A DNA stretch of 64,000 bases from Paeniglutamicibacter sulfureus (GTDB lineage: Bacteria; Actinomycetota; Actinomycetes; Actinomycetales; Micrococcaceae), in assembly GCF_039535115.1 (NCBI RefSeq), contig NZ_BAAAWO010000001.1:1364001-1428000 (forward strand), in the 5' to 3' direction. The translations under genes and the position numbers were made by a program. This document shows positions 1 to 8,124 of the stretch, piece by piece; positions within the stretch are counted from its first letter, which is position 1; each line of letters opens with the position of its first letter. The notes under the pieces are model-generated. The model was not told the origin of the DNA, made no database searches, and worked only from the letters and a program-made list of their open reading frames with translations.

Positions 1-351
1 CACTACTACTGGTACCGCGACCAGGCCGGGGACCGGCAGGGCAGCGCGAACACGGCGTTGCACTACTTCGGCGGAGAGGACCCGGGCGCGTTCGTCAGCT
101 TGTCGGCCGGCGGGGTACTTGCCTCAAGCGACATGCCCGAGGAGGCCCAGAGGTTCCTCGAGTACGCCACCGGCCCCAAGGGACAGCGGGCCCTCGTCGA
201 CAGCGGGTCCATGGAGTACGCGGTGGGCACCGGGACGAATTCGGACCCGGCCCTCCCGTCGCTGGAGGAATTGGAAGCCCCAGCCGTTGAGGTCTCCTCC
301 CTCAATTCCGACCAAGTGATCGCCTTGATGACGGATGTCGGGATCCTCTAG
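1..351 (+). CDS. Iron(III) ABC transporter substrate-binding protein, C-terminal part
   Basis: The open frame enters from the left edge and ends with TAG at 349-351, leaving 116 residues of a periplasmic-type iron-binding protein (FbpA/FutA class). The tail has the usual pattern of this family: a Tyr-rich stretch (HYYWYRDQ), a conserved region around AFVSLSAGGVLASSDMPEEA, then FLEYATGPKGQRALVDSGSMEYAVG. Such proteins deliver ferric iron to the membrane permease; in Gram-positive bacteria they are lipoproteins, but the N-terminus lies outside the window. The stop overlaps the permease start by 17 bases, so the genes are co-translated. The ligand (iron) is inferred from the permease type and operon structure. 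Confidence 0.85.
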   Translation, partial: HYYWYRDQAGDRQGSANTALHYFGGEDPGAFVSLSAGGVLASSDMPEEAQRFLEYATGPKGQRALVDSGSMEYAVGTGTNSDPALPSLEELEAPAVEVSSLNSDQVIALMTDVGIL

Positions 352-1858
352 CACGCGCGGCGTGGTGGCCGCCGCGACCCTCGTCGCGGCCCTCACCCTG
401 CTGCCGGTGCTCATCGCCCTTCCCGCCGCACTCGCGGAGGGACCGGCCCGCGCGGCGGAATACCTGTTCCGGCCCCGCATCGGGAACCTGCTGGCAAACA
501 CCGGATTGCTGGTGGCCGTCACGGTGCCGGCAGCCGTCGTGCTCGGGGCAGCCGCGGCCTGGCTCGTGGAGCGCACGGCCCTGCCCGGCGCCGCCTGGTG
601 GCGGACCCTGCTGCTGGCGCCGTTGGCCGTCCCCTCGTTCGTCAGTGCCTACGCCTGGGTGACCGTCGCGCCGGGCCTGACCGGTTTCGCCGGGTCGGCC
701 CTGGTGACCACCCTGGCCTACTATCCATTCGTCTTCCTGCCCGTCGCGGCGCAGTTGCGCGCCCTGGATCCGGCCGACGAGGATGCCGCCCGCTCGCTCG
801 GGCTCTCCCCGGCCGCCGCCGTCATGCGCACCGTGCTGCCCCGGCTGCGTCCCTCGCTCAGCGGCGGCGCCCTGCTGGTGGCGCTGCACCTGCTGGCGGA
901 GTATGGCGTCCTGGAGATGATGAGGTTCCCGACATTCACCACGGCGATCATGCAGCAATACGCGGTGGGCTTCAGCGATACCTCCGGGAGCCTGCTGGCC
1001 TCCGTGCTGGTCGGGCTGTGCCTGCTGGCGCTGTTGCTGGAGCTTCTCGCCCGGGGCAGGCGCCGCGTTGCGCGCCTGGGATCGGGGACACAGAGTCGTC
1101 CCGTGCCCCACGCCCTGGGTGCCTGGACCGCACCGGCCATGGTGTTGCTCGCGGCGCTCGTCGCCGGGGCCTTGGTGGTCCCGGTCGCCAGCGTGGGTCG
1201 ATGGCTCGCCGCCTCCGAGGGATGGGCCGGCCTGCTCGATACAGGCCTGCTGGGCGCCACCCTTGGCACGGTGGGCCTGGCAACCCTGGGCGCCGTGGCA
1301 GCGACCGCTGCCGCGCTGCCGGGTGCCTGGCTGCTGAACCGGCACCACTCCGGCCTGACCGTGGCCCTGGAGCGCGTCACCTTCGTCGCCAGCTCGCTGC
1401 CCGGCATCGTCGTCGGACTGGGGCTGGTGACCTTGGCCGTGACATGGGCGGGCCCGCTGTACCAGACCGTCACCCTGACGGTTCTGGCGTACGCCATCCT
1501 CTTCGTCCCCCGGGCCATGGTCTCACTGCGCTCCGGGCTGGCTGCGGCTCCGCCCGAGCTCTCCGAGGCCGCGCGCTCCCTTGGAACGGGCGGCACGGGC
1601 ACCCTGGTCCGGGTCGTCCTGCCGTTGATGGCGCCCTCCGTGATGACGGGCCTTGTCCTGGTGGCGCTGGCCGTCAGCACCGAACTGACGGCCACGCTGC
1701 TGCTCGCCCCCACCGGGACCGAGACCTTGGCCCTGGCCTTCTGGCGCGAGGCCAGCCAACTCGACTACGCCGCCGCGGCCCCGTATGCCGCCGTGATGAT
1801 TGCCCTGTCCGTGCCCCTGACCCTGCTGCTGCGGCGGCAGATCCTGGAGGAGAAATGA
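335..1858 (+). CDS. Iron(III) ABC transporter permease, two fused permease halves
   Basis: This 507-residue, strongly hydrophobic protein carries two copies of the binding-protein-dependent permease domain. Each has an EAA loop for docking the ATPase: DEDAARSLGLSPAAAVMRTV near residue 148 and SEAARSLGTGGTGTLVRVV near residue 410. The fused FbpB architecture is typical of ferric-iron importers, with about twelve membrane helices. It starts at ATG 335 inside the end of the binding-protein gene. It ends at 1858 in an ATGA overlap with the ATPase gene, so the three genes form a translationally coupled operon. Thiamine or other FbpB-like substrates are possible but less likely. Confidence 0.9.
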   Translation: MSGSSSTRGVVAAATLVAALTLLPVLIALPAALAEGPARAAEYLFRPRIGNLLANTGLLVAVTVPAAVVLGAAAAWLVERTALPGAAWWRTLLLAPLAVPSFVSAYAWVTVAPGLTGFAGSALVTTLAYYPFVFLPVAAQLRALDPADEDAARSLGLSPAAAVMRTVLPRLRPSLSGGALLVALHLLAEYGVLEMMRFPTFTTAIMQQYAVGFSDTSGSLLASVLVGLCLLALLLELLARGRRRVARLGSGTQSRPVPHALGAWTAPAMVLLAALVAGALVVPVASVGRWLAASEGWAGLLDTGLLGATLGTVGLATLGAVAATAAALPGAWLLNRHHSGLTVALERVTFVASSLPGIVVGLGLVTLAVTWAGPLYQTVTLTVLAYAILFVPRAMVSLRSGLAAAPPELSEAARSLGTGGTGTLVRVVLPLMAPSVMTGLVLVALAVSTELTATLLLAPTGTETLALAFWREASQLDYAAAAPYAAVMIALSVPLTLLLRRQILEEK

Positions 1859-2955
1859 CCGAACTCAAGGTCCGTGCCGTCTCGGCCGACTACGGCCTCG
1901 ACGCGGTGCTCAAGTCCGTCGACCTCACCGTGGCGGAGGGCACGACGATGGCCGTGCTGGGTGGGTCCGGCAGCGGCAAGACAACGCTGCTGCGCATCAT
2001 CGCCGGCTTCCTTCCATCCAGCGGTGGCGAGGTGTCGGTCGGGGGCCGGGTGGTTGCCGGGCCCGGGGTGTGGGTGCCGCCCGAACAACGCGGGATCGGC
2101 TATGTGCGCCAGGAAGGCGGGCTGTTTCCGCACCTGTCGGTGGCCGGCAACATCGCCTTCGGCTTGCCGTGGCCGCGTCGTCGCCATCGGGACCGCGTGC
2201 TCGAGTTGCTTGATCTTGTCGGCCTGCCCTCCGCGATGGCGGACCGCCAGCCGGACCGGCTCTCCGGAGGCCAGCAGCAGCGCGTGGCCCTGGCACGCGC
2301 GCTGGCTCCGCGCCCGGGACTGATCCTGCTCGACGAGCCGTTCTCCGCCTTGGACAGCGGGCTTCGCGCAGCCACCCGCGAGGCCACCGCCCGGGCCCTG
2401 CGGGCGGCGGGCGCGACCGCGGTCCTGGTGACCCACGACCAAGGCGAGGCTCTCTCCTTCGCTGACGAGATCGCGATCCTTGACAGCGGCCGCTTCCGGC
2501 AGGTCGGCCCGCCGGCGGAGGTATACCGGCAGCCCGTCGACGCGGAGGTGGCCCGCTTCCTGGGCGAGGCCGTCCTGCTCGACGGCACGGCCTTCGCCGG
2601 GGCTGTCTCCTGCCTGCTCGGCACCCTGCCCGTCCAGGAGGGGACCCCGGACGGAAAGGTCCAGGTGATGGTCCGACCCGAGCAAATCACCCTCACCCCC
2701 GTCGGGAGCGGCCACGTGGAGGCCACGGTCCGCGCCGTTTCATACTTCGGACACGACGCCGTCGTGGAACTGCACGACATCGGCGGCGCATCGTCCCAAG
2801 CGGTGATCGCACGGGTGCTTGGCCAAAACGCGCCCCCCGTCAACCAGCGCGTAGGCCTCAGAGTCATCGGCCCCGTCCGGGCATTTCCTCGCGCCCGCCT
2901 CCGCGACCTGTCCCTGCTGCGGCGCGCCGCAGAGTCCGAGGTCCATGCTCCGTAG
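1855..2955 (+). CDS. Iron(III) ABC transporter ATP-binding protein
   Basis: The 366-residue ATPase powers the importer encoded upstream. The Walker A motif GGSGSGKTT is near residue 38, the signature LSGGQQQRVALARAL is near residue 138, and the Walker B LILLDEPFSALD with the H-loop VLVTHDQGEAL follow. The C-terminal third (from about residue 235) looks like the TOBE regulatory domain of the FbpC/PotA type (VMVRPEQITLTPVGSG). The ATG at 1855 overlaps the permease stop (ATGA). The frame is open far upstream, but those codons lie inside the permease and are not coding. No iron-responsive operator is visible, since the operon promoter lies outside the window. Confidence 0.92.
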   Translation: MTELKVRAVSADYGLDAVLKSVDLTVAEGTTMAVLGGSGSGKTTLLRIIAGFLPSSGGEVSVGGRVVAGPGVWVPPEQRGIGYVRQEGGLFPHLSVAGNIAFGLPWPRRRHRDRVLELLDLVGLPSAMADRQPDRLSGGQQQRVALARALAPRPGLILLDEPFSALDSGLRAATREATARALRAAGATAVLVTHDQGEALSFADEIAILDSGRFRQVGPPAEVYRQPVDAEVARFLGEAVLLDGTAFAGAVSCLLGTLPVQEGTPDGKVQVMVRPEQITLTPVGSGHVEATVRAVSYFGHDAVVELHDIGGASSQAVIARVLGQNAPPVNQRVGLRVIGPVRAFPRARLRDLSLLRRAAESEVHAP

Positions 2956-3371
2956 CCAGGAAACGAACGACCCGGCCGCCGCCAACGTTTGCGCCCCGGA
3001 ACGGTAGCCGATCGGCCACTGCCGGAGCGTCTGGCGCAATCTATAGGCGTGCTGCGGCTCCCGCCGATACTGGCGCGAGCCAGGGGCATAGGCCGGCCCG
3101 TGCCACGATGGTCTCCAATCAGTGCTGAACTGGAGATGACGCCCAGATGTCTGGGCTGTTGATGTCTTTTCCCTTGATCGCCTGCTTGGCAGTGGCCATC
3201 CCGATTGGGGACGCTAAACGGGATTCTCGATCTTGAGGTCTTCCCATTCGAAATGGGTCACGGTGCCGTCTTCCGCATCAGAAGGTTGTTGAAGCGAAGT
3301 GTCGGCTGGAGTGGAGTGAATGGGCCCGAGGTGGATTGTGCACGGATTTGGCCGTTTGCTTCGATGCGTGA
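2956..3371. other. Intergenic stretch without a recognisable gene
   Basis: I see no convincing coding frame, RNA or repeat between the iron importer and the broken lysE gene. Reverse-strand frames here are continuations of shadows of the ATPase gene. There is no obvious terminator hairpin after the ATPase stop. Confidence 0.5.
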
Positions 3372-3845
3372 CTAGGTCTTACTGCCGGTGAGCGCCATCG
3401 CACCGCCAAGGCCGATCATCACCACGCCGCCACCGGCACCCATGTGTGAGAGGCGTTTCGGGCTACGGGCGAACCACGCCCGTGCCGTGCCGGCCGTAAG
3501 CGCCCACACGCTGTCACTGGCCACGCCAATGGCAAAAAAGATCATCCCGAGGGTCGCCATTTGCAGCGGGATGGCCCCGTTTTCGTAGCTGACGAACTGC
3601 GGGAGCACAGCGACGAAGAACACGATGGTCTTGGGGTTGGTTACTCCAACAAAGAATCCCTCACGGATGAGGCGGAAGGATGACGGTCGCGCCCGTGGTG
3701 AGGTGTCGGTATCGGTGTGTTCATTGCGGTGGCGGATCGCCTGCACTCCCAGGTAGATCAAGTAGCCGGCTCCGAGGAACTTGATGATGATGAAGACGAC
3801 TACGGATTCGGCGACGAGGGCACCGACGCCGAGTGACACCAGTGC
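3372..3845 (-). pseudogene. LysE/RhtB-family exporter, C-terminal half (gene split by a transposon)
   Basis: The last 157 codons of an amino-acid/homoserine-lactone efflux protein of the LysE/RhtB family. Family features are SLGVGALVAESVVVF, KFLGAGYLIYLGVQAIR and REGFFVGVTNPKTIVFF, then two hydrophobic segments. The missing N-terminus is at 7233-7397. Removing the element at 3851-7232 together with one TACGG copy rejoins the halves in frame (GNALGALPAV then ALVSLGVGALV) as a 212-residue protein of normal family length. Translation of this half alone could start only at an internal GTG (3839), which would lack the first membrane helices, so it is almost certainly non-functional. Confidence 0.9.
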
Positions 3846-3850
3846 TACGG
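3846..3850. repeat. 5-bp target-site duplication, left copy (TACGG)
   Basis: TACGG immediately precedes the left terminal repeat of the transposon and recurs at 7233-7237 right after the right terminal repeat. Removing one copy with the element restores the lysE reading frame. Confidence 0.9.
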
Positions 3851-3871
3851 TGTTGAGCGTCGCGTTGTTTG
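3851..3871 (+). repeat. Left terminal inverted repeat of the transposon
   Basis: It reads TGTTGAGCGTCGCGTTGTTT plus G and differs from the reverse complement of 7212-7232 only at the seventh base (G versus C). Confidence 0.9.
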
Positions 3872-3973
3872 GGGATGAGCCGTCGAGTTCGGTGCCGATG
3901 CAAGGTTTCGACTTGTAGGTCTTGATCTTCGGTTATTGGCGGCGGCAAGCTGACGATAACCAAACTTAAGGCA

Positions 3974-4014
3974 AACGACCCAGCGCCAGATTTCGAAGGC
4001 TGCGCCGGGTCGTT
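3974..4014. terminator. Hairpin inside the transposon left end
   Basis: AACGACCCAGCGC (3974-3986) pairs with GCGCCGGGTCGTT (4002-4014), 12 of 13 positions. It sits between the element end and its first gene. It could insulate the element's genes from outside transcription or be a structural end feature; there is only a short T run after it on the minus strand. Confidence 0.45.
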
Positions 4015-4036
4015 CTAACGCGAAAGAGTCGCGCTA

Positions 4037-4681
4037 ATGATCACGGTAAGTTATGCGCCCGCCGCTGTCGAATCTGATCTGCGTGGCGGGCTCCTTTCAT
4101 GCCCCGAATGCGCCGGGGCATTGCGTCCGTGGGGCCATGCACGGGAACGACGGATCCGCATGGGAACCGCGGGGCCGTCCGTGTCGGTGTTTTGCCCGTT
4201 GCGGGCCCGGTGCACCGGATGCCGGATGACTCATGTGCTGTTGCCGGTTGTTCTGGCGGCACGGAAGGCTGATGAGGCTTTGGTGATCGCCGCAGCCATC
4301 GAAGCCAAGGCCCTCGAGGGGCTCGGCCACCGCTCCATCGCGGATCGGGTGGGCCGGCCGGTGAGCACGGTGCGTGGTTGGCTGCGGTCTTTCGGCTCTT
4401 CCGCCGCGTCCCTGTGTTCTTGGTTTCGGTCTCTGCTGCTCCGGGACGCGTCGGATGCCGCGTCGCTCTGGCCGCAGTCCGCCCGTGGAATTCTTGCCCA
4501 GGCCTTGGGGGTTCTGTTGGCCTATGCCCGGGTGGTGGGCGAGCGTTTTGCGGTCCCGGAAGCCAGTGCGGTTCCTTGGCATGCTGCCGCGTTGGCCAGC
4601 GCCGGGCCGTGGGTGTTCAGCGGCACCTGGTGGGTGAAAAGGCTTGCAACACCAATTGGCCCTGATAGGGCGGGGTGTTGA
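4037..4681 (+). CDS. DUF6431-type zinc-ribbon/HTH protein of the transposon
   Basis: A 214-residue protein I recognise as the DUF6431 type that accompanies DDE-transposase/ATPase elements. The N-terminus has a CPEC...CTGC zinc-ribbon pattern (residues about 22-61). An Arg-rich segment and a helix-turn-helix follow (HRSIADRVGRPVSTVRGWLRSF, about residues 96-117). The fold suggests binding of the transposon ends or regulation of transposition; no biochemical role is known to me. It starts at ATG 4037 and is followed 86 bases downstream by the transposase. It lies wholly inside the element, so it moves with it. Confidence 0.75.
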   Translation: MITVSYAPAAVESDLRGGLLSCPECAGALRPWGHARERRIRMGTAGPSVSVFCPLRARCTGCRMTHVLLPVVLAARKADEALVIAAAIEAKALEGLGHRSIADRVGRPVSTVRGWLRSFGSSAASLCSWFRSLLLRDASDAASLWPQSARGILAQALGVLLAYARVVGERFAVPEASAVPWHAAALASAGPWVFSGTWWVKRLATPIGPDRAGC

Positions 4682-4767
4682 TGGGCGAAAGTGGGCAACA
4701 AGCATGACCTGCGCCCCGGTGCAGGTGGTGCCGATAAATACCGTTTCCCTGAAAGGACACCGCCTTG

Positions 4768-6285
4768 ATGCCACTTGCCCTGATCCCGGAACAGCGTCCG
4801 GAAACCTTTGTTGCAGCCGACCCTCCACCGGCAACACCGGCACCGTCCTCGGCTCCGGTGAAAGGACCGGTGAAACGCAGCGAACGCGCCGAGCAGATCG
4901 CCCTGTTCCGCTACCAGCTCATCCGGGAAGCAGCCGATGACCAGCTCGGTGCCAAGGCCCGAGGTGTCATGGTGCGCGCACTGGCCACCCAATACCATCC
5001 CTGGCCTTTCGGGGGCACCAAGCGGTTCTCCCGGGAAAGTATCGATCGCTGGATCAAGGCCTGGAAGAAGGACGGCTTTGACGGGTTGAAGCCAACCCAA
5101 CGCGCCCAAGGCCCGATCACCGAGCCCCGGGTGCTGCTGCTGGCCGAGACCTTGAAGCGGGAGAAGCCTCACCGCACTGCCGCCCAAATCAAAAGGATCA
5201 TCGCCACCACGCTGGGCGATGCACCCTCGGAAACGACGCTGCTGCGCCACTTCCGGTCCCTGGACATTTCCACCGGCGTTCCCGGGGCCGCCACCGGCCG
5301 CTTCGAAACCGAGGAATCCAACGAAATCTGGGTGGGAGATGCCCTGCATGGGCCGCGGATCGAGGGACGCAAAACCTATTTGTTCGCGTTCCTCGATGAC
5401 CATTCCCGGATGGTGGTCGCCTCCCGGTGGGCCTTCGCCGAGGACACCGTCCGCCTGGCCGCGGTGCTGCGTCCGGCCCTGCAAACCCACGGAATACCAC
5501 GTCAGGTCTATGTCGACAACGGCAGTGCCTTTGCTGACAAGGCACTTCAGCGGGTCACGGCGAAGCTGGGGATCAGGTTGGTTCATTCGGCCCCCTACCG
5601 CCCGCAGGGAAGGGGCAAAATTGAGCGGTTCTTCAATACCGTGACCCAGCAATTCCTGGGTGAAATCACCGTCACCAACCAGCCCTCGCTTCCGGGCACC
5701 GGGCAGGGATCGGAGATCTCCACCCTGCAAGAACTGAACGCGCTCTTCACCTCCTGGGTGCAGGTTCTCTATCACCGCACCATCCACTCCACCACCGGGC
5801 AAACACCGCTTGAGCGCTGGGATGCCAGCTGGGTCAAACGCACCCCGGTACGCAAATCCCCGGACCAGGTCAGTGAGGCATTCCTCTGGTCCGAGAAACG
5901 TAAGGTCACCAAGACTGCCACGATCTCCCTGCTGGGCAACACCTACCAGGTGGACCCGGTGCTGGCAGGAACCCGGGTCGAACTCATCTATGATCCCTTC
6001 GACCTGGCCGCCCCCATCGCCGTGCACTCCCACCTGGGAGTCCCGGCCGGAACCGCGACCCTGCTTCAGATTCGTCGGCACGTGCACCCGAAGGCCAAGA
6101 ATGCGGCCGCCGACCGGGACGCCGGGGCCCAAAACGTTTCCACCGGCATCGATTACCTGCGCCTGCTCGAGGACCAACACAAACACACCATGAGCGGGGC
6201 TCCGATCAGCTTCGAGAAACTCGCCACCCCGTCCAGAAACACCGACACCGCCAAAGCGCACCACCGCCAGGAGAACACGCTGTGA
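4768..6285 (+). CDS. DDE transposase (integrase core, Mu/Tn552-like)
   Basis: A 505-residue transposase. The N-terminal third holds helix-turn-helix segments (TQRAQGPITEP... region, about residues 60-140). The integrase core follows, with catalytic residues in GDALHG (D), VDNGSAF (D) and RGKIERFF (E), a D-D-35-E spacing. A C-terminal Mu-transposase-like beta domain ends the protein (TATISLLGNTYQVDPVL). It catalyses strand cutting and joining at the element ends. I chose ATG 4768, preceded by GAAAGGA; a TTG one codon upstream is less likely. The stop overlaps the ATPase GTG by 4 bases, indicating coupled translation. No frameshift or internal stop is seen. Confidence 0.93.
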   Translation: MPLALIPEQRPETFVAADPPPATPAPSSAPVKGPVKRSERAEQIALFRYQLIREAADDQLGAKARGVMVRALATQYHPWPFGGTKRFSRESIDRWIKAWKKDGFDGLKPTQRAQGPITEPRVLLLAETLKREKPHRTAAQIKRIIATTLGDAPSETTLLRHFRSLDISTGVPGAATGRFETEESNEIWVGDALHGPRIEGRKTYLFAFLDDHSRMVVASRWAFAEDTVRLAAVLRPALQTHGIPRQVYVDNGSAFADKALQRVTAKLGIRLVHSAPYRPQGRGKIERFFNTVTQQFLGEITVTNQPSLPGTGQGSEISTLQELNALFTSWVQVLYHRTIHSTTGQTPLERWDASWVKRTPVRKSPDQVSEAFLWSEKRKVTKTATISLLGNTYQVDPVLAGTRVELIYDPFDLAAPIAVHSHLGVPAGTATLLQIRRHVHPKAKNAAADRDAGAQNVSTGIDYLRLLEDQHKHTMSGAPISFEKLATPSRNTDTAKAHHRQENTL

Positions 6286-7094
6286 GCATCACGTCTCTGC
6301 AAAGCCATTACGGTTTTTCCCGCATGCCCTTCAGCGCGGACATCCCGCCCCAGGCGCTGCATCCGCACCCCGGGCACCGCGAGGCGATCGCCCGGATCCA
6401 CTGGTGCATCGGCCAACGCCAAATGGGTGTGATCACCGGGGAGGTCGGTGCCGGGAAAACCGTCGCGGTGCGCGCGGCACTGGCCGGGCTCGAGGCCTCC
6501 CGCCACCAGGTCATCTATCTTCCGGACCCGACCATCACCATGCGCGGCATCCATGCCACCATCGTTTCGGCCCTGGGCGGCCAGCCTTCCTTCTATTCCG
6601 GGGTATTGGCCACCCAAACCGCGGCACTGCTGGCCGGGGAGCTGGACGAGCGTTCCCGCCTGCCGGTCGTGGTCATCGACGAGGCGCACCTTTTGAGCAA
6701 CACCGAGCTGGAATCCCTGCGCATGCTCACCAACACGGCCCTTGATACCGGGTCCCACTTCGCATTGCTGCTCATTGGGCAACCCACGCTGCGCAGGCGC
6801 CTGAAGATGGCCGTCCTGGCCGCGCTGGACCAGCGCATCGGCACCCGTTTCACCCTCACCGGCATGAACCTGGCCGACACAGCCAGCTATATCAAAGCGC
6901 ATCTCGGTTTTGCGGGCAGATCGGACACGCTGTTCTCCGAGGATGCCGTTACCGCCATCCACCAGGCCTCCCGGGGTTACCCGCGGGCGGTGAACAACCT
7001 CGCCGTCTCCGCGTTGATCGCCACCTACGCCGGCAACAAGACCATCGTCGACCAGGCCGCGGCGCAATCCGCGATCACCGAAAACAGCGAATAG
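6282..7094 (+). CDS. AAA ATPase partner of the transposase (ExeA/TniB/IstB-like)
   Basis: The 270-residue ATPase has Walker A GEVGAGKT (about residue 53), Walker B LPVVVIDEAHLL (about residue 128), a sensor region LLLIGQPTLRRRL and a C-terminal helical lid (RGYPRAVNNLAVSALIAT). Proteins of this kind (TniB, IstB, MuB-like) select target DNA and activate the cognate DDE transposase. Translation starts at GTG 6282, overlapping the transposase stop (GTGA). It resembles ExeA-family proteins of general secretion but its place in the element makes the transposition role clear. Confidence 0.9.
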   Translation: MSITSLQSHYGFSRMPFSADIPPQALHPHPGHREAIARIHWCIGQRQMGVITGEVGAGKTVAVRAALAGLEASRHQVIYLPDPTITMRGIHATIVSALGGQPSFYSGVLATQTAALLAGELDERSRLPVVVIDEAHLLSNTELESLRMLTNTALDTGSHFALLLIGQPTLRRRLKMAVLAALDQRIGTRFTLTGMNLADTASYIKAHLGFAGRSDTLFSEDAVTAIHQASRGYPRAVNNLAVSALIATYAGNKTIVDQAAAQSAITENSE

Positions 7095-7137
7095 GAGCCC
7101 GGCACCGACGACGACCACGCCGTCAGCAAGACAACGA

Positions 7138-7170
7138 ATGCCCTGCCGAAACCCCTCGGCAGGGCATTTC
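7138..7170. terminator. Terminator hairpin after the transposon ATPase gene
   Basis: ATGCCCTGCCGA (7138-7149) and TCGGCAGGGCAT (7156-7167) form a perfect 12-bp stem followed by TTTCC on the plus strand. Confidence 0.8.
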
Positions 7171-7211
7171 CATGGGCGGCTCGTCGTCAAACCCGGTGAC
7201 GCGAAGATCGT

Positions 7212-7232
7212 CAAACAACGCGACGGTCAACA
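7212..7232 (-). repeat. Right terminal inverted repeat of the transposon
   Basis: Its reverse complement begins TGTTGACCGTCGCGTTGTTT, matching the left end at 20 of 21 positions. It is followed directly by the TACGG target duplicate. Confidence 0.9.
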
Positions 7233-7237
7233 TACGG
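7233..7237. repeat. 5-bp target-site duplication, right copy (TACGG)
   Basis: Matches 3846-3850 exactly and borders the right end of the transposon. Confidence 0.9.
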
Positions 7238-7397
7238 CCGGAAGCGCCCCGAGTGCGTTCCCGAGCACGCTGAGAAAGCCGCCCTTGCGACCCAGGGAGA
7301 GCGAGCGACCGATGACAAAAAGCACGCTCGGGCCGGGAATGAGGATAAGGGCAAATGCGGCGAGGGCAAAAGCCCAGGCATTGGCCGCAGGTAGCAT
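7233..7397 (-). pseudogene. LysE/RhtB-family exporter, N-terminal fragment
   Basis: ATG at 7397 opens a 55-codon stretch typical of the LysE N-terminus: a first membrane segment (WAFALAAFALILIPGPSVLFV), then IGRSLSLGRKGGFLSVLGNALGALPAV. The frame then runs into the transposon end and stops at TGA three bases later. The rest of the gene is at 3372-3845. Rejoining gives a normal 212-residue exporter. This fragment has one membrane helix and cannot function by itself. Confidence 0.9.
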
Positions 7398-8124
7398 GTC
7401 GACTCCAATTCATGGTGCGTTGATGCGTCGAATATATCGGAAACCCAATCGATATAGGGCCACGCTCGCTCGTCCGCAGGGAACCCGCAATCGTTCTTCT
7501 TCGCCGCTGGAACAGTCGCATCGTCCCGCAAGGGGCATATTTGGATCAGCGACCAGCTATTTGGAAAGCAGATCGAAGTCGTACCGTGCCGAGGACTGAC
7601 CTGGGTCAAAGGGGGTTTCTGCGTGGACCGAAAGTTTTCGTTTCGCCATCCCATGTCCACCAATGCCAACAGTCGAGTTCTGTGGAGCTTTCCATGATGG
7701 ATGGGTACCTCGGTGGGGAGTGAGATCTGTCTACCCAAACAATACCGGAGGAATAATTCAGGTAGAGGGAGGAGGTGACGATGAGCAAGATCTGAACGGC
7801 CCGGCAAGTTGAATCCGATCGCTACAAGCTCCTGGAGACTCCCAGCAGTGACGCAACATCAAGGTGACGCTCGAATCCGGGGGGCCGCGTCATCTACGTC
7901 GCCGACCCTGTCAGGGCGCTCGCCTTGAAGCGAGCCGACAGGTTCTTGACGCGCGAGCGGGCAAATTGCAAATAGCCGCGGGTTGGGCACTGGGAAGGGC
8001 GATCCCGGAGACCGCCCGTTAACTATGTGCCGCTAGGTTCGGCTCGATCCCTGTCCGGCGTCCAGTGACCCCGGCCCCGTGCGGGCAGGTTGCCGGCATC
8101 GCCGGGCGGCAGGAAGGCGATCCA
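7398..8124. other. Gene-poor region upstream of the broken lysE gene
   Basis: About 730 bases with no gene I can support. The one notable structure is a strong ribosome-binding site and short broken frame at 7781-7975, listed separately. Confidence 0.5.
7781..7975 (+). pseudogene. Possible decayed small gene with two in-frame TGA codons
   Basis: A near-ideal ribosome-binding site (GGAGGTGACG) precedes ATG 7781. The frame reads MSKI, TGA (7793), then TARQVESDRYKLLETPSS and on to a second TGA (7865). It resumes as RSNPGGRVIYVADPVRALAL and KRADRFLTRERANCK to TAG at 7973-7975. All three parts are in one frame, as expected for a gene with two nonsense changes. I do not recognise a family. It may be chance; the main support is the ribosome-binding site and a polar, protein-like composition. 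Confidence 0.3.

Larger units (their letters stand above)
3851..7232 (+). mobile_element. Complete 3382-bp transposon (DUF6431 protein, DDE transposase, AAA ATPase)
   Basis: The element starts TGTTGA and ends TCAACA, with 21-bp terminal inverted repeats matching at 20 of 21 positions, and is flanked by a TACGG duplication. It carries three plus-strand genes: a zinc-finger/HTH protein, a D-D-35-E transposase and an ExeA/TniB-like ATPase. Transposase plus AAA ATPase is the arrangement of Tn552/Tn5053/IS21-type elements; 5-bp duplications also fit that group. The ends contain further sub-repeats (for example GTCAAACCCGGTGACG near 7184 beside GATCGTCAAAC near 7207), which may be extra transposase-binding sites. 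All genes and both ends look intact, so the element may still be active. Confidence 0.92.

Noticed and set aside
598..1854. Long upstream extension of the iron ATPase frame
   Set aside because: These codons lie inside the permease gene in another frame; the true start is the ATG at 1855 with the ATGA overlap.
4522..6264. 580-codon minus-strand frame opposite the transposase
   Set aside because: It mirrors the transposase and ATPase genes in GC-rich DNA, has no ribosome-binding site and a Gly/Arg/Gln-rich composition typical of antisense frames.
7781..7975. Selenocysteine read-through of the two TGA codons
   Set aside because: No SECIS-like stem was evident and no selenoprotein family motif is present; decay or chance is simpler.
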